From JAAYBQ01 sp035403465 (lineage in GTDB: Bacteria; Spirochaetota; UBA4802; UBA5550), in NCBI GenBank assembly GCA_035403465.1, contig DAONFG010000014.1, positions 1-64,000 on the forward strand: 64,000 bases of DNA. The letters run 5' to 3'. Below are positions 8,963 to 17,838 of this stretch, one piece after another (positions within the stretch are counted from its first letter, which is position 1; each line of letters starts with the position of its first letter). The translations under genes and the position numbers were made by a program. The notes under the pieces are model-generated. The model searched no databases. It was not told the origin of the DNA and saw nothing but the letters and a program-made list of their open reading frames with translations.

Positions 8963-9463
8963 ATGAATACTATGACAAAAAAAATACTTATAGCAGGCAT
9001 TGGAAATATTGCCCGCATGGATGACGGTATTGGTGTTCATGTAATAAGGTATATTAATGAATCCAATGATCTGAATACTGAATGTGTTGAAACACTTGAA
9101 ATCGGGAGTGCTATTTATGACCTTATGCCGGTCATGATGGGCAGAAGAAAAGTCATACTGGTGGATGCAATCAAAGCAAATGCCCCACCAGGCTCTGTTT
9201 ACAGTATAACATCCAACAATTTGAGTTCCGATTTCTGGAAACTTCTTGGTAAATCCCCGGAACTGAGAAGCGTATTACTTCAATGTTATATAGCTTCCGG
9301 TGAATTTGATATTGATCTGATAGGGATTGAACCTGACAGAACTGATTTATGTTCAATGCTGCTATCAGAATCCGTTAAAAAAAACATTCCGGTTGCTGCT
9401 TCGGAAATTTTAAAAATAATATCACAATTTGTAAAAAATAATCCAGAGTATATTCATGAATGA
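8963..9463 (+). CDS. M52-family peptidase, hydrogenase maturation protease type
   Basis: The fold family of HyaD/HycI/HybD, which clip the C-terminus of [NiFe]-hydrogenase large subunits after nickel insertion. Visible: ILIAGIGNIARMDDGIGVHV (family GN...DDGIG, whose second acidic residue is a nickel ligand), VILVDAIKAN (second ligand Asp), and LIGIEP near the end. The third ligand, a His usually in a H..G.. motif before the last helix, is not seen; that region reads SPELRSVLLQCYIASG. I use the ATG at 8963; 8972 is an alternative, and a TTG at 8891 would place the terminator inside the gene. No Shine-Dalgarno precedes either ATG. The 3' end overlaps the LysE-type gene by 8 bp. No [NiFe] hydrogenase is in the window. 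Confidence 0.75.
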   Translation: MNTMTKKILIAGIGNIARMDDGIGVHVIRYINESNDLNTECVETLEIGSAIYDLMPVMMGRRKVILVDAIKANAPPGSVYSITSNNLSSDFWKLLGKSPELRSVLLQCYIASGEFDIDLIGIEPDRTDLCSMLLSESVKKNIPVAASEILKIISQFVKNNPEYIHE

Positions 9464-10088
9464 TTTTAACGCTTCATCTGCTTTCATTGTACAATCATTG
9501 ATAGTTACTATTCCCGGACTCCTTACACCAGGCCCGGTAATGGCAATAACAATAGAAAAGGGGACGGGATCACCGCATGCCGGGGCTTTTATTACCATGG
9601 GGCACGCAGTTGTGGAAATTCCACTTGTTATACTGCTCTTCATGGGCCTTGGCAGATTTTCCACACTGCCGTTAGTCCGGTTCACACTCGCACTTACCGG
9701 CGGATTTTACCTTTTATATATGGCATGGAAAACATTCAGTTCACGCAACACGTCCATGCCGCGAACCGGAATGGCAACGGGTTCAGCATTCACGGCCGGA
9801 ATTCTTATGACGCTCGCCAATCCGTTTTTCATGTTCTGGTGGGCCACAATCGGCAGCGCGCTCATTGTCCGCAGCCTTGAACTGGGGATTGTTGTAAGCG
9901 TTCTGTTTTACAGTCTGCATATAACAACAAATTTTATATGGCTCTATTTTATCTCATACATGAGCAATAAAGGCCATGCATTCTTTGGTGCACGGTACAG
10001 GTATATAGTTTCTATACTAAGCGGAGCGATACTGCTTTTTTTTGGAGGATACTTTCTGCTCACCGCATTTAAAATTAATTTGTTGTAG
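9456..10088 (+). CDS. LysE/RhtB-family exporter
   Basis: Inner-membrane transporter of the LysE superfamily, with about six hydrophobic segments in 210 aa. The family motif TPGPVMAITIEKGT lies near residue 24, after the first membrane segment, and GGFYLLYMAW matches the conserved G..YL...A/G. Relatives export amino acids, and some divergent members export metal cations. The start codon overlaps the end of the M52 gene (ATGAATGA), which implies translational coupling. The TonB receptor starts 26 bp downstream. The company of nickel/cobalt genes makes a metal or metal-chelate substrate possible, but the sequence does not decide it. Confidence 0.8.
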   Translation: MNDFNASSAFIVQSLIVTIPGLLTPGPVMAITIEKGTGSPHAGAFITMGHAVVEIPLVILLFMGLGRFSTLPLVRFTLALTGGFYLLYMAWKTFSSRNTSMPRTGMATGSAFTAGILMTLANPFFMFWWATIGSALIVRSLELGIVVSVLFYSLHITTNFIWLYFISYMSNKGHAFFGARYRYIVSILSGAILLFFGGYFLLTAFKINLL

Positions 10089-10114
10089 ATAAAAGCAGTA
10101 TTTTCGGGGGGATT

Positions 10115-12160
10115 ATGAAAATCAAATCATTTGTTTTTTTAACATTACCGGTTCTATCCATTATCGCCGCATATGCTTCTTCAGAGAACGGTGACCAAAA
10201 AAAATCATATATTGCCGACGAAATAATCATCAGCGGTACGGGTTACGAAAAAACACTTACATCAACACCGGGTGGAATCGGAATAATGACTGAAGAAAAA
10301 ATAATGCAGAGAGTTCCTGTAAGCATTTCAGACGCGTTGCAGGATATAACAGGCGTTTACACGTCCTCAGATTCTGCCTGGGGGTCGGAGATCAGCATCA
10401 GGGGAACCGGCAGGGACAAGGTCATTATGCTAATTGACGGCTGCAGGGTGAACACTTCAACAGACAAGGGTGCACAGTTCGGTATGCTTAACCCGGCCTC
10501 TATTGTCAGGGTCGAAATCCTGAAAGGTCCCATATCATCACTTTACGGTTCAGGTTCAATCGGCGGTGTTGTAAACATTTACACCAGGACTGGAAAATTC
10601 ACTGATGAACCAGGATTTGAGAACGGTATAAATACATCTTACGAGAGCAATTCATCGGGGATAAATACATATGCATTCACCTCGTACAACAGCAATAACT
10701 GGTATGTTTTCGGAAGCGGCAGCTACCGCAGGCATGATAACTATACAGACGGTGGAGGGAACGATGTTCAGGACAGCGGATTTAACGACGCTGAAGGTAT
10801 TATTAACCTTGGTTTTATTCCTGCTCCAGGACATACACTTGAACTAAGGACACAATATTATGAGGGTTGGGACATCGGGATACCAGGTTCTTATGAGCTT
10901 ATACCCGCGGCAACATCACAGGAATATAAAAGAATCAAACGCGGGCTTGTTTCTCTTGATTATAAACTTATACCTGAAAGCCCTGTCTGGACTGATTCAC
11001 GGCTGCACTTTTACTGGATGTACATAAAAAGAGAGGTCAAAATAATTAATCCTCCATCCAGGGTTGAACCTGAATCCGACAACCGGACTGCAGGCGGCCG
11101 GTGGACCAACACTTTTGTCTGGGCAAATAACAAACTTGTTGCCGGCGCTGATACCTGGCTAAGGACGATCACCACTGACAGGACAGTAAAAAATGCAACA
11201 ACAGGAGTACTTACAAGAGACGATACGCCCGTACCCGATGCCTATTATCTTTCCTCAGGAATTTTTGCCGAGGATGACATTCAGCTCTCCGCATTAACAT
11301 TGAACCTTGGCGGCAGGTTCGATATTATTTTCACAGGAAATGATGAAGCATATGTATCTGAATATCCCGTTACTGAAGTTTTAAGGTGGGATAAGCGTGA
11401 TATGCACGAATATTCATGGAACGGCCATGCAGGGGCAAGCTATGAATTTTTCAAAGGATTTTCAACAGGCCTGCTTGCAGCAAGCGGTTACAGGGCAGCA
11501 TCCATAGAAGAACTCTATAAGTACCTTAATCTTGGAGGCGGAGTAGAAGAATTCGGCAACCCGGAACTTAAACCGGAACGTTCCCTGTTTTTTGAATATT
11601 CAATTCATTATAAGAATCCATGGTTAAAAACCAGTGCTTCTGCGTATGTCAATTTTTTAAGGGACCTTATTGCCAGGGAGCAGATACCGGCAACTAACGA
11701 TTATATGCTTCAGAACATCAACGAGGCAGGTTTATATGGAGCTGAGTATGATATCACTCTTCAGCCGGTTGACTGGATCAAGCTTTATAACAACCTTACA
11801 TATATACGGGGCAGGGATACAAAAAACGATAAAGATCTTCCATCGATAGCCCCTCTACGTGTAATATCAGGTGTCAATGTTAAAGCCCCTTATGGAATTT
11901 CGGGTTTTATTGATACAACATGGACTGCCGCACAGACACATGTCCCTGATGGTACAGAAGAATCCGACAGCTGGTTAAGGCTTGATACGGGTATCGATAT
12001 TAAATTCAACACTGGTGGCTTTGATCACAGGGTCAGTATTACATGCACGAACCTGCTGGATAATGAATACAGCGATTACATGACATCAGTTTCAAAAACA
12101 GGTTCCGCATTCAATGAACCCGGCAGGTCGATCAAATGCGGTTATTCATTACTTTTCTGA
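10115..12160 (+). CDS. TonB-dependent outer-membrane receptor
   Basis: Outer-membrane active transporter. A signal peptide covers residues 1-21 (ends AAYASSE). ADEIIISGTG is a likely TonB box. The plug domain is at about 45-155 (VPVSISDALQDITGVYT, RGTGRDKVIMLIDG, EILKGPISSLYGSGSIGGVVNI). A 22-strand barrel follows and ends in a terminal Phe (GYSLLF). BtuB-like plug motifs and the adjacent CbiMNQO transporter suggest a cobalamin, cobalt or nickel-chelate substrate, but this is inference. 681 aa is typical. It appears to be the last gene of the M52-LysE-TonB operon and is convergent with the His-rich gene. Confidence 0.9.
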   Translation: MKIKSFVFLTLPVLSIIAAYASSENGDQKKSYIADEIIISGTGYEKTLTSTPGGIGIMTEEKIMQRVPVSISDALQDITGVYTSSDSAWGSEISIRGTGRDKVIMLIDGCRVNTSTDKGAQFGMLNPASIVRVEILKGPISSLYGSGSIGGVVNIYTRTGKFTDEPGFENGINTSYESNSSGINTYAFTSYNSNNWYVFGSGSYRRHDNYTDGGGNDVQDSGFNDAEGIINLGFIPAPGHTLELRTQYYEGWDIGIPGSYELIPAATSQEYKRIKRGLVSLDYKLIPESPVWTDSRLHFYWMYIKREVKIINPPSRVEPESDNRTAGGRWTNTFVWANNKLVAGADTWLRTITTDRTVKNATTGVLTRDDTPVPDAYYLSSGIFAEDDIQLSALTLNLGGRFDIIFTGNDEAYVSEYPVTEVLRWDKRDMHEYSWNGHAGASYEFFKGFSTGLLAASGYRAASIEELYKYLNLGGGVEEFGNPELKPERSLFFEYSIHYKNPWLKTSASAYVNFLRDLIAREQIPATNDYMLQNINEAGLYGAEYDITLQPVDWIKLYNNLTYIRGRDTKNDKDLPSIAPLRVISGVNVKAPYGISGFIDTTWTAAQTHVPDGTEESDSWLRLDTGIDIKFNTGGFDHRVSITCTNLLDNEYSDYMTSVSKTGSAFNEPGRSIKCGYSLLF

Positions 12161-12170
12161 TCTGATGTTC

Positions 12171-12425
12171 TTAATGATTATGTTCATGCTTTTCATTTTC
12201 ATGGGCCGGATGAACATGTTCATGCTGTCCATGCTCGCCTTCATGGGTGTGAGTATGTGTTTTTTCGCTCACATCGTGTGAATGCGGATGCTTGTGTTCA
12301 TGTTCATGTTCGTGCTCATGGATATGTTCATGAGAATGTTTCTTACCATCATGATCGTGTTCATGCTCATGCTTATGAGTATGCTCATGATCATGATGGT
12401 GTTTGTGTTCGTGGTCACCTTTCAT
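12171..12425 (-). CDS. histidine-rich metal-binding protein
   Basis: An 84-aa protein with about 34 histidines (roughly 40%), in alternating HEHEH, HDH and HTHTH runs, plus Asp/Glu and Lys; no Cys, no aromatics, no signal peptide. The composition suits nickel, cobalt or zinc storage or delivery, comparable in idea to Hpn of Helicobacter or the His-rich tails of HypB and SlyD, though there is no fold homology to cite. GGAGGGAAA precedes the ATG. It lies about 100 bp downstream of cbiO on the same strand, so it is probably the last gene of the cbiMN-Q-O operon, and this placement supports a metal role. Confidence 0.75.
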   Translation of the reverse strand: MKGDHEHKHHHDHEHTHKHEHEHDHDGKKHSHEHIHEHEHEHEHKHPHSHDVSEKTHTHTHEGEHGQHEHVHPAHENEKHEHNH

Positions 12426-12524
12426 AATTTCCCTCCTTCATATTTTTCATTTATAAAATATAAGTAATTTCCAAATATTTTTCATTAATTATTTAGAAAT
12501 TGCTGTATACTTTCATGCCATTAA

Positions 12525-13280
12525 TTATTTTTGTGTACCGCATACAGGGCACCCCTGGAAACGCAGCGGCATCTCCAGGTGGCATGAAGCAAGGAGTTCC
12601 TTATTCCTCAGAAGGTCAATGCTTTTCCCGTCCGCAACAGCTACCCCTTGATTGATAATGATAGTCCTTTCACACAGGTCCAGCACCATGTCAAGGTCAT
12701 GCGTGGCAATAATTTTTGTATGTTTAAAACTTTTAAGCAATTCGATAAGCCTGCGCCTTGCCATCGGGTCAAGGCTCGATGTTGGTTCATCCATTACAAG
12801 GATATCCGGAGACATTGAAAGCACGGTTGCTATAGCCACTGAACGTTTCTCCCCCCCCGAAAGTCTATGCGTCTGCCTGTTCTTCAGGTGCAATGCACCC
12901 ACAGTACCGAGCGTCTCCTCAACCTTCTGCTTCACCACATCGTGCGGAAGCCCCATATTTACAGGGCCGAATGCCACGTCATCATATACAGTCGGCATAA
13001 AGAGCTGATCGTCTGAATCCTGGAACACCATCCCTACGGTGCGCCTTATATTGTGGACAGTCTCTTTCGAAAGGGGATAATCACCCACGCGAATCATTCC
13101 TGATGACGGAAGAAGCAGCCCGTTTAGATGCATCAGCAATGTTGATTTACCCGCTCCGTTGGCACCTATGACCGCAACAGATTCTCCATGCGTAATCAGG
13201 AAAGACACCCCCTTAAGCGCTTCGTTACCGTCAGGATAGGTATATTTTACATCCTGTGCCTGTACAATATGGTGACTCAT
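12525..13280 (-). CDS. cbiO: nickel/cobalt ECF transporter ATPase CbiO
   Basis: ABC ATPase of the energy-coupling-factor nickel/cobalt importer. Walker A GANGAGKST, Q-loop VFQDSDDQLFM (ECF type), signature LSGGEKRSVAIA, Walker B ILVMDEPTSSLD and the H-loop ATHD are all present. I start at the ATG at 13280 (MSHHIVQAQDVKYTYPDG), giving 252 aa; a longer reading into cbiQ would add 25 non-homologous residues. The stop of cbiQ overlaps this start as TAATG, so the two are translationally coupled. The C-terminus ends in CPVCG, a possible metal site. Confidence 0.93.
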   Translation of the reverse strand: MSHHIVQAQDVKYTYPDGNEALKGVSFLITHGESVAVIGANGAGKSTLLMHLNGLLLPSSGMIRVGDYPLSKETVHNIRRTVGMVFQDSDDQLFMPTVYDDVAFGPVNMGLPHDVVKQKVEETLGTVGALHLKNRQTHRLSGGEKRSVAIATVLSMSPDILVMDEPTSSLDPMARRRLIELLKSFKHTKIIATHDLDMVLDLCERTIIINQGVAVADGKSIDLLRNKELLASCHLEMPLRFQGCPVCGTQK

Positions 13281-14098
13281 TAAAATAACCCCGTTATAAT
13301 AATCCCCGCAAGCTGCGCTACATTTACAAACCTGAACAGAACAAAAACCCCACACCAGGCCAGTATAAAAATAAAATCCTTCAGGTTAAGGCTGCTCTTC
13401 CGCATGATCCTTATGTTCCCGTCAAAACCGCGGCATACCATTGCATTATGAATCCTCTGTGCGCGGTTCACCGTCCGCAGAAGCAGGTGGCCAACCAGGG
13501 ATCCGTAAACACGCAGGCTGCTTCCCCGCCCGTCAAATGACCGCAGGTTACGCGCGCGCATCATCCTGGCCCCCTCCTCCATAAGCACAAAAAGATACCT
13601 GTACAGGAAGAGAAGCTGAACAACAAATATCCGCGGAGCGCCAAGCTTGTGAAGCGCATAACATACATTGTTAAAACCGGTACATGCAATAAGCGCCAGG
13701 GCAGTGGTTACAGTTAAAAAAAAACGCAGCATAATTGAACATAGAGAAATCCACCCGCCTGATACTGCATGGCTTCCCAGCATCATCACTATCCTGTGAT
13801 CGAGCAGGGGATTGAATATACCGATCATCAAAGCGAAAGGAGAAACATACAGTACCTTTTTCAAGATATAACCCGCCGGTATGTTTCCGGCTGAAAGAAG
13901 ATAAACAGGGTATATGACAAACGGGACCATCTGGGAGATTTCATATTTCCCGAATGAGACAACAGCTGCGAGAAACACAATCGTTGTGATTATCTTTGAG
14001 CGCGGATCAACGCGGTGAAGTGCAGTATCCTGGCACGCAAGAATATCCATGCGGCCAAGATTGAGAAGTGCTGTTTCTAAAGATGAGATAACATTCAC
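13280..14098 (-). CDS. cbiQ: nickel/cobalt ECF transporter T component CbiQ
   Basis: Membrane T component that couples the S component to the ATPase. It begins with a GTG (AGGA five bases upstream). The early HRVDPRSKIITTI is typical of CbiQ, several hydrophobic helices follow, and the two coupling motifs ARNLRSFDGRG and AMVCRGFDG (A-R-G pattern) are present near residues 180 and 218. The 272-aa length is normal. It lies between cbiMN and cbiO in the operon. Confidence 0.9.
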   Translation of the reverse strand: MNVISSLETALLNLGRMDILACQDTALHRVDPRSKIITTIVFLAAVVSFGKYEISQMVPFVIYPVYLLSAGNIPAGYILKKVLYVSPFALMIGIFNPLLDHRIVMMLGSHAVSGGWISLCSIMLRFFLTVTTALALIACTGFNNVCYALHKLGAPRIFVVQLLFLYRYLFVLMEEGARMMRARNLRSFDGRGSSLRVYGSLVGHLLLRTVNRAQRIHNAMVCRGFDGNIRIMRKSSLNLKDFIFILAWCGVFVLFRFVNVAQLAGIIITGLF

Positions 14099-14107
14099 CC
14101 ATTCCTG

Positions 14108-14128
14108 CCCATCCCGTAAAGGGATGGG
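14108..14128 (-). repeat. intercistronic hairpin between cbiMN and cbiQ
   Basis: Perfect 8-bp stem CCCATCCC / GGGATGGG with a 5-base loop and no T-tract. It probably stabilises mRNA or tunes expression between the two genes rather than terminating. Confidence 0.5.
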
Positions 14129-14166
14129 AAAATAGCGCCTGAAGCGTCAGAAACAACTACAAACTT

Positions 14167-15216
14167 CTATTTAACCTGTTCAACAACTTTTCGTTTTTTA
14201 AAAATAAAACCGGCCAGTAGTGCAAGGGCAAGGGTCATCAGGCCGCCTATTATGCCTGAAAACGATGTCCCGCCTTTTACAGCAGGCCAGGTTCCAGCTT
14301 CAGGCTCCGCAGTTGTACCGGCTGCTGCAGGTTCTGCCTTGAAGTCATAATCCGGGAGGAAGGCCGTTTTCTCCTGTATGCCGGCCAGGAAACTGTGAAT
14401 ACCATCTTCGGGGCCTTTAAGTTCTTCGGAACCTGACGTTTTAAACATTGACCATTCAAGTCCGTCCGGATGAGCAGAAGCAAACCAGCTCATCATACCG
14501 CCTGTGATTACTGCAAGAATTGCCATGCCTATTAACACTTTTTTATAAGAAACAATTGCGCCTGTATCAGGGGCGAGTCCCTTATCCAGAAGTTCCGGTT
14601 GACTGTTATGAATAAATAATGCGACCGCTGCAGTTGCCAGTCCTTCAACGATTCCTATTGCAAGATGTATGGGCTGCATCAGCAGTACAAATGTGCTGAA
14701 GGGAAGCTCCGAGATCCCTGAAAAAAGAGTTTCAAGAACAACGCTGAACGCGCCAAGCTGAAGCCCGATTACAGCGGCAATTATTGATGCAATAAAAAGT
14801 TTCACCTTTGAAAATTCACCGGCCATTATCTTTTTGAAAATTAAGGGATAGCAGATAAAACACGGGAAGAAACCGAGATTGAAGATATTACAGCCGAGGG
14901 CAAGCAGCCCCCCATCTGCAAAAAACAGGGCCTGAATTATAAGAACTGATGCTATTGTGATAAAGGCCGCAAATGGCCCCAAAACAATGGAGAGCAGCAG
15001 CCCTCCACCGATATGTCCGCTTGAACCAGTGGCAGGTATTGTAAAATTTATCATCATTGCAGCAAAGATGAAAGCACCCATAACACCCATAAGCGGTATT
15101 TTACTGTTATCCATTTCATCTTTAATTTTTTTTGACGAATAGGCTATAAGAGCTGTTGATGCAGCATACATTGTGCCTCCAACAGCAGGAGAGATTAAAG
15201 CATCTGCCATATGCAT
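14167..15216 (-). CDS. cbiM: nickel/cobalt transporter substrate component, CbiM-CbiN fusion
   Basis: S component of the nickel/cobalt ECF importer. The N-terminus MHMADALISPAVGG is diagnostic: in CbiM/NikM the mature N-terminal Met-His forms the metal site. About seven membrane helices cover residues 8-205. A C-terminal extension (about 225-349) carries HPDGLEWSMF and a final membrane helix, matching a fused CbiN/NikN-like domain. It heads the cbiMN-cbiQ-cbiO-(His-rich) operon. Cobalt versus nickel is not decided by these motifs; the nearby M52 peptidase leans towards nickel. Confidence 0.9.
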   Translation of the reverse strand: MHMADALISPAVGGTMYAASTALIAYSSKKIKDEMDNSKIPLMGVMGAFIFAAMMINFTIPATGSSGHIGGGLLLSIVLGPFAAFITIASVLIIQALFFADGGLLALGCNIFNLGFFPCFICYPLIFKKIMAGEFSKVKLFIASIIAAVIGLQLGAFSVVLETLFSGISELPFSTFVLLMQPIHLAIGIVEGLATAAVALFIHNSQPELLDKGLAPDTGAIVSYKKVLIGMAILAVITGGMMSWFASAHPDGLEWSMFKTSGSEELKGPEDGIHSFLAGIQEKTAFLPDYDFKAEPAAAGTTAEPEAGTWPAVKGGTSFSGIIGGLMTLALALLAGFIFKKRKVVEQVK

Positions 15217-15257
15217 AAAATTACCTCGTTTTAGATATTACAAATAATAAAAATGTA

Positions 15258-15270
15258 ACACGTGTCAAGG
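15258..15270 (-). promoter_or_regulatory. candidate promoter/operator of the cbiMN operon
   Basis: Reading the minus strand, TTGACA (15262-15267) overlaps the 8-bp palindrome ACACGTGT (15258-15265). The -10 is weak (TATTTG at 16-bp spacing). No cobalamin riboswitch or NikR-type site was recognised in the 184 bp upstream of the gene. Confidence 0.3.
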
Positions 15271-15400
15271 CATTTTTATAAAAAATTCACACCATTGCTC
15301 CAACACATAATTGCTTAATAAGGCTTCTAAAACATTACATAAATAGACGGGGTTTTATTAAAATTTGAGTATCAGGTGAAAATAATCAGATGGGCTGCGG

Positions 15401-17278
15401 TCAGTTTAATTCGAACGCAGAATGGATCACCTCGACGAGCTGGTACCTCTGTATCGGCTTGGTGAGTATGCAATATGGTTTTACATCCAATGCAGAATTT
15501 ATGGTACGGGGATCCGAGTTTCCCGTGAGAAAAATTATTCTGCATTCATGGTCCGCAGTGATCATTCTCGCGGCCTCAATTCCATCGATCTCATCTTCAA
15601 GCAGGATATCCATTATAACAAGGTCCGGTTTCTTTTCGATTGCATAAGAAATCGCCTCCCTGCCCGATGAAACACAGTCGATCAGGTTGTATCCCTCATC
15701 CTCAACAATCTTACGCAGCATCCTGGATATGATGCGTTCATCCTCAACAATCATAATACTCTTGCCGGAACGCAGTTCTTTTGCAACGGATACCCTGACT
15801 GCAGCGCCTGAATCATAACCGAAAACCACCTCGACAGAAGTACCGTTGCTGTTTGATATATTCAAAGTGCCGTTCAGCTGGTCCGCCAGCTCACGGACAA
15901 TCATCATTCCCATGGAATCTGATGTTGAAAAACTGAAATCCTCCGGAAGCCCCCTGCCGTTATCGCTAACCGACAGGCAGAACTCTCCCCTTTCGCTTTT
16001 CCTGAAAGATATTCTTATTATTCCGCCGCCGTTATCCTTAAATGCATGCTTGAATGCATTAATTATAAGCTCATTCATGATCAGCCCGCATGGAATGGCC
16101 TTTTCAATCGAAAGCGATTCGTCAGCCAGGTCCATATTAATTAAAATTCCGCCGGATATTAAAGGATCACAGAAAATTGATTTAACTTCTGCCGTAAGAT
16201 CAACAAGGTATTCCCTGAAATTAATCCTCGAGAAATTCTTATAGTGATAGAGCTTTTCATGTACAAGGGCCATTGAGAATATCCTTCCCTGGATACCCTT
16301 GATAATATCAACAAGCTCCGGAGACTGCATGCTATGCATCTGTATATTCAGAAGGCTCGATACAATCTGCAGATTGTTTTTTACCCGGTGGTGAATCTCC
16401 CGGAGAAGTGTCTCCTTTTCGTGAAGTGATTCCTGTATTCTGAGTTCGGACTCTTTCCGTTCAGTAATGTTTTCGGCAACCGAAAGTATCCTTTGTATCT
16501 CCCCGTTGCCGTTTACAATGGGAACAGTCCTGTAGTACTGATACTGATTATTAAAAAACATTTCAAAACCGGTCTCTTCCCCGCCGAATGATCTGTCATA
16601 CCAGGACTTCAGCTCTGGAAATTTATCCTTATAAATAACTTCCAGCGGAAGCCCGAGAAGACGCCACGCATCTACCCCGCTTTTCTTGAATTCCAGACCT
16701 GACGCGAATCCTATTGTATAGTTTTTTTCTATGATTGTAAGATAGGAATTCGGCATATTAAGGGCAATTGTGAGAAGAAGGGTCTCATTATCCTGCAGGT
16801 CTTTAAGTATTTTTTTATGTTCGTCGATTGTTACTTGCAGCATCCTGTTTGCATTAGTCAGTTCAAAAGTTCTTTCAAGCACAAGGTCTTCCAGCCGTTT
16901 CTTCATATTCTGCATTGCCACATGATTGTTAACTCTTGCTATGAGTTCCTTTTCGGGGAATGGTTTGATAATGTAATCAACGGCGCCTGCATCGAAACCG
17001 TTAACTATATCGTCGCTTGTTCTTCTTGAACTGATCAGTATAACCGGGATTTCGATAAATCTTACGTCTGCCTTGAGGTTCAGGCACAAACTGAAACAGT
17101 CGGTTTCATGGTCATTATCAATTATAATGCAGTCGGGAATTTCATCTTCAATAGAATCTATCTGGTAACCGTGGTACCTTCTTGCGGAATAGCCATCGCG
17201 TTCAAGCATTGCAACCAGCCCTGAACTATCCTCAGCGTTGTCAGCAATAATAATAATAGATCCCCTGCTGATCTTCAT
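15401..17278 (-). CDS. hybrid sensor: receiver-PAS-HisKA_2 kinase-receiver
   Basis: Soluble multi-domain signalling protein of 625 aa. Domain order: N-terminal receiver (residues 6-125, likely phosphoacceptor D54 in IIIDND, Lys in IIKPFP), a helical linker, a PAS domain (about 160-280), an HWE/HisKA_2 kinase (H in REIHHRVKNNLQIVSSLLN near residue 300; N-box MNELIINAFKHAF; G-box DNGRGLP) and a C-terminal receiver (D in LVIMDILLED, K in LTKPI). No membrane segment. The kinase and terminal receiver are a fused counterpart of the separate kinase/receiver pair at 25828-27512. No partner gene is adjacent. Confidence 0.9.
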   Translation of the reverse strand: MKISRGSIIIIADNAEDSSGLVAMLERDGYSARRYHGYQIDSIEDEIPDCIIIDNDHETDCFSLCLNLKADVRFIEIPVILISSRRTSDDIVNGFDAGAVDYIIKPFPEKELIARVNNHVAMQNMKKRLEDLVLERTFELTNANRMLQVTIDEHKKILKDLQDNETLLLTIALNMPNSYLTIIEKNYTIGFASGLEFKKSGVDAWRLLGLPLEVIYKDKFPELKSWYDRSFGGEETGFEMFFNNQYQYYRTVPIVNGNGEIQRILSVAENITERKESELRIQESLHEKETLLREIHHRVKNNLQIVSSLLNIQMHSMQSPELVDIIKGIQGRIFSMALVHEKLYHYKNFSRINFREYLVDLTAEVKSIFCDPLISGGILINMDLADESLSIEKAIPCGLIMNELIINAFKHAFKDNGGGIIRISFRKSERGEFCLSVSDNGRGLPEDFSFSTSDSMGMMIVRELADQLNGTLNISNSNGTSVEVVFGYDSGAAVRVSVAKELRSGKSIMIVEDERIISRMLRKIVEDEGYNLIDCVSSGREAISYAIEKKPDLVIMDILLEDEIDGIEAARMITADHECRIIFLTGNSDPRTINSALDVKPYCILTKPIQRYQLVEVIHSAFELN

Positions 17279-17582
17279 TCCGTTTACCTGGTGTATTTTA
17301 TAATACGTACCTGCTGTAATATGTCCGATTTATATTAATCCATTAATAGTGCATTATCCACAAAAAACATAAGAAAAAATCCATGCTGCACTCAGCATTC
17401 TAAAACATACTTAATGCTGATGTATATAAATGATTCGATCCGCAGGAACCGCATAACCGGTTCAATAATGAAAAAAAATTACATATTTTCCGATAACAAT
17501 AAGTATATACAAAAAAAGTAATTATGTCTCTTGTGAAATTTGCCGATACAAAATTAAGTATATAAAAAAACACCGGAGCGGT
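17279..17582. other. intergenic region with an imperfect direct repeat
   Basis: No gene is seen. Two ~29-bp imperfect direct repeats lie at 17490-17518 and 17543-17571, sharing CCGATA, then TAAGTATATA, then A7. They are 53 bp apart start to start, just upstream of the small gene at 17583, and could be paired regulator sites or duplicated promoter elements. Confidence 0.4.
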
Positions 17583-17810
17583 ATGATGAAGGAATCCAAA
17601 GTTAAAAGCAAATCTTTCAGGGACATGCTTGAAAAATACCTGGAGATAAAGGGACTTGATATCATAGTAGTACTCAATGACGGGACAGAGGTTGAACTCT
17701 ACAAGAACAGGGAAATAATCGACGGTATGATCATCACAATGGATGGAAGCAACAAGAGACAGAGTATTCCGCTTTCCGATGTAAAATCAGTAGACATGTT
17801 TGCCGCATAA
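17583..17810 (+). CDS. small conserved-looking protein, function unknown
   Basis: A 75-aa hydrophilic protein I do not recognise. It begins MMKESKVKSKSFRDMLEKYLEIKG, then an alternating hydrophobic stretch (LDIIVVLNDGTEVELYKN) and DVKSVDMFAA, which suggests a small beta-rich (SH3 or Sm-like) fold after an N-terminal helix. CCGGAG lies six to seven bases upstream of the first ATG. It stands alone between the hybrid kinase and the convergent lipoprotein gene. Confidence 0.6.
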   Translation: MMKESKVKSKSFRDMLEKYLEIKGLDIIVVLNDGTEVELYKNREIIDGMIITMDGSNKRQSIPLSDVKSVDMFAA

Positions 17811-17838
17811 CAGCACGGGACATGATACAGGCCGGAAA

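Noticed and set aside
12282..12467. Met/Phe-rich ORF opposite the His-rich gene
   Set aside because: It is the complement of CAT-rich histidine codons; the His-rich frame has the ribosome site and the operon context.
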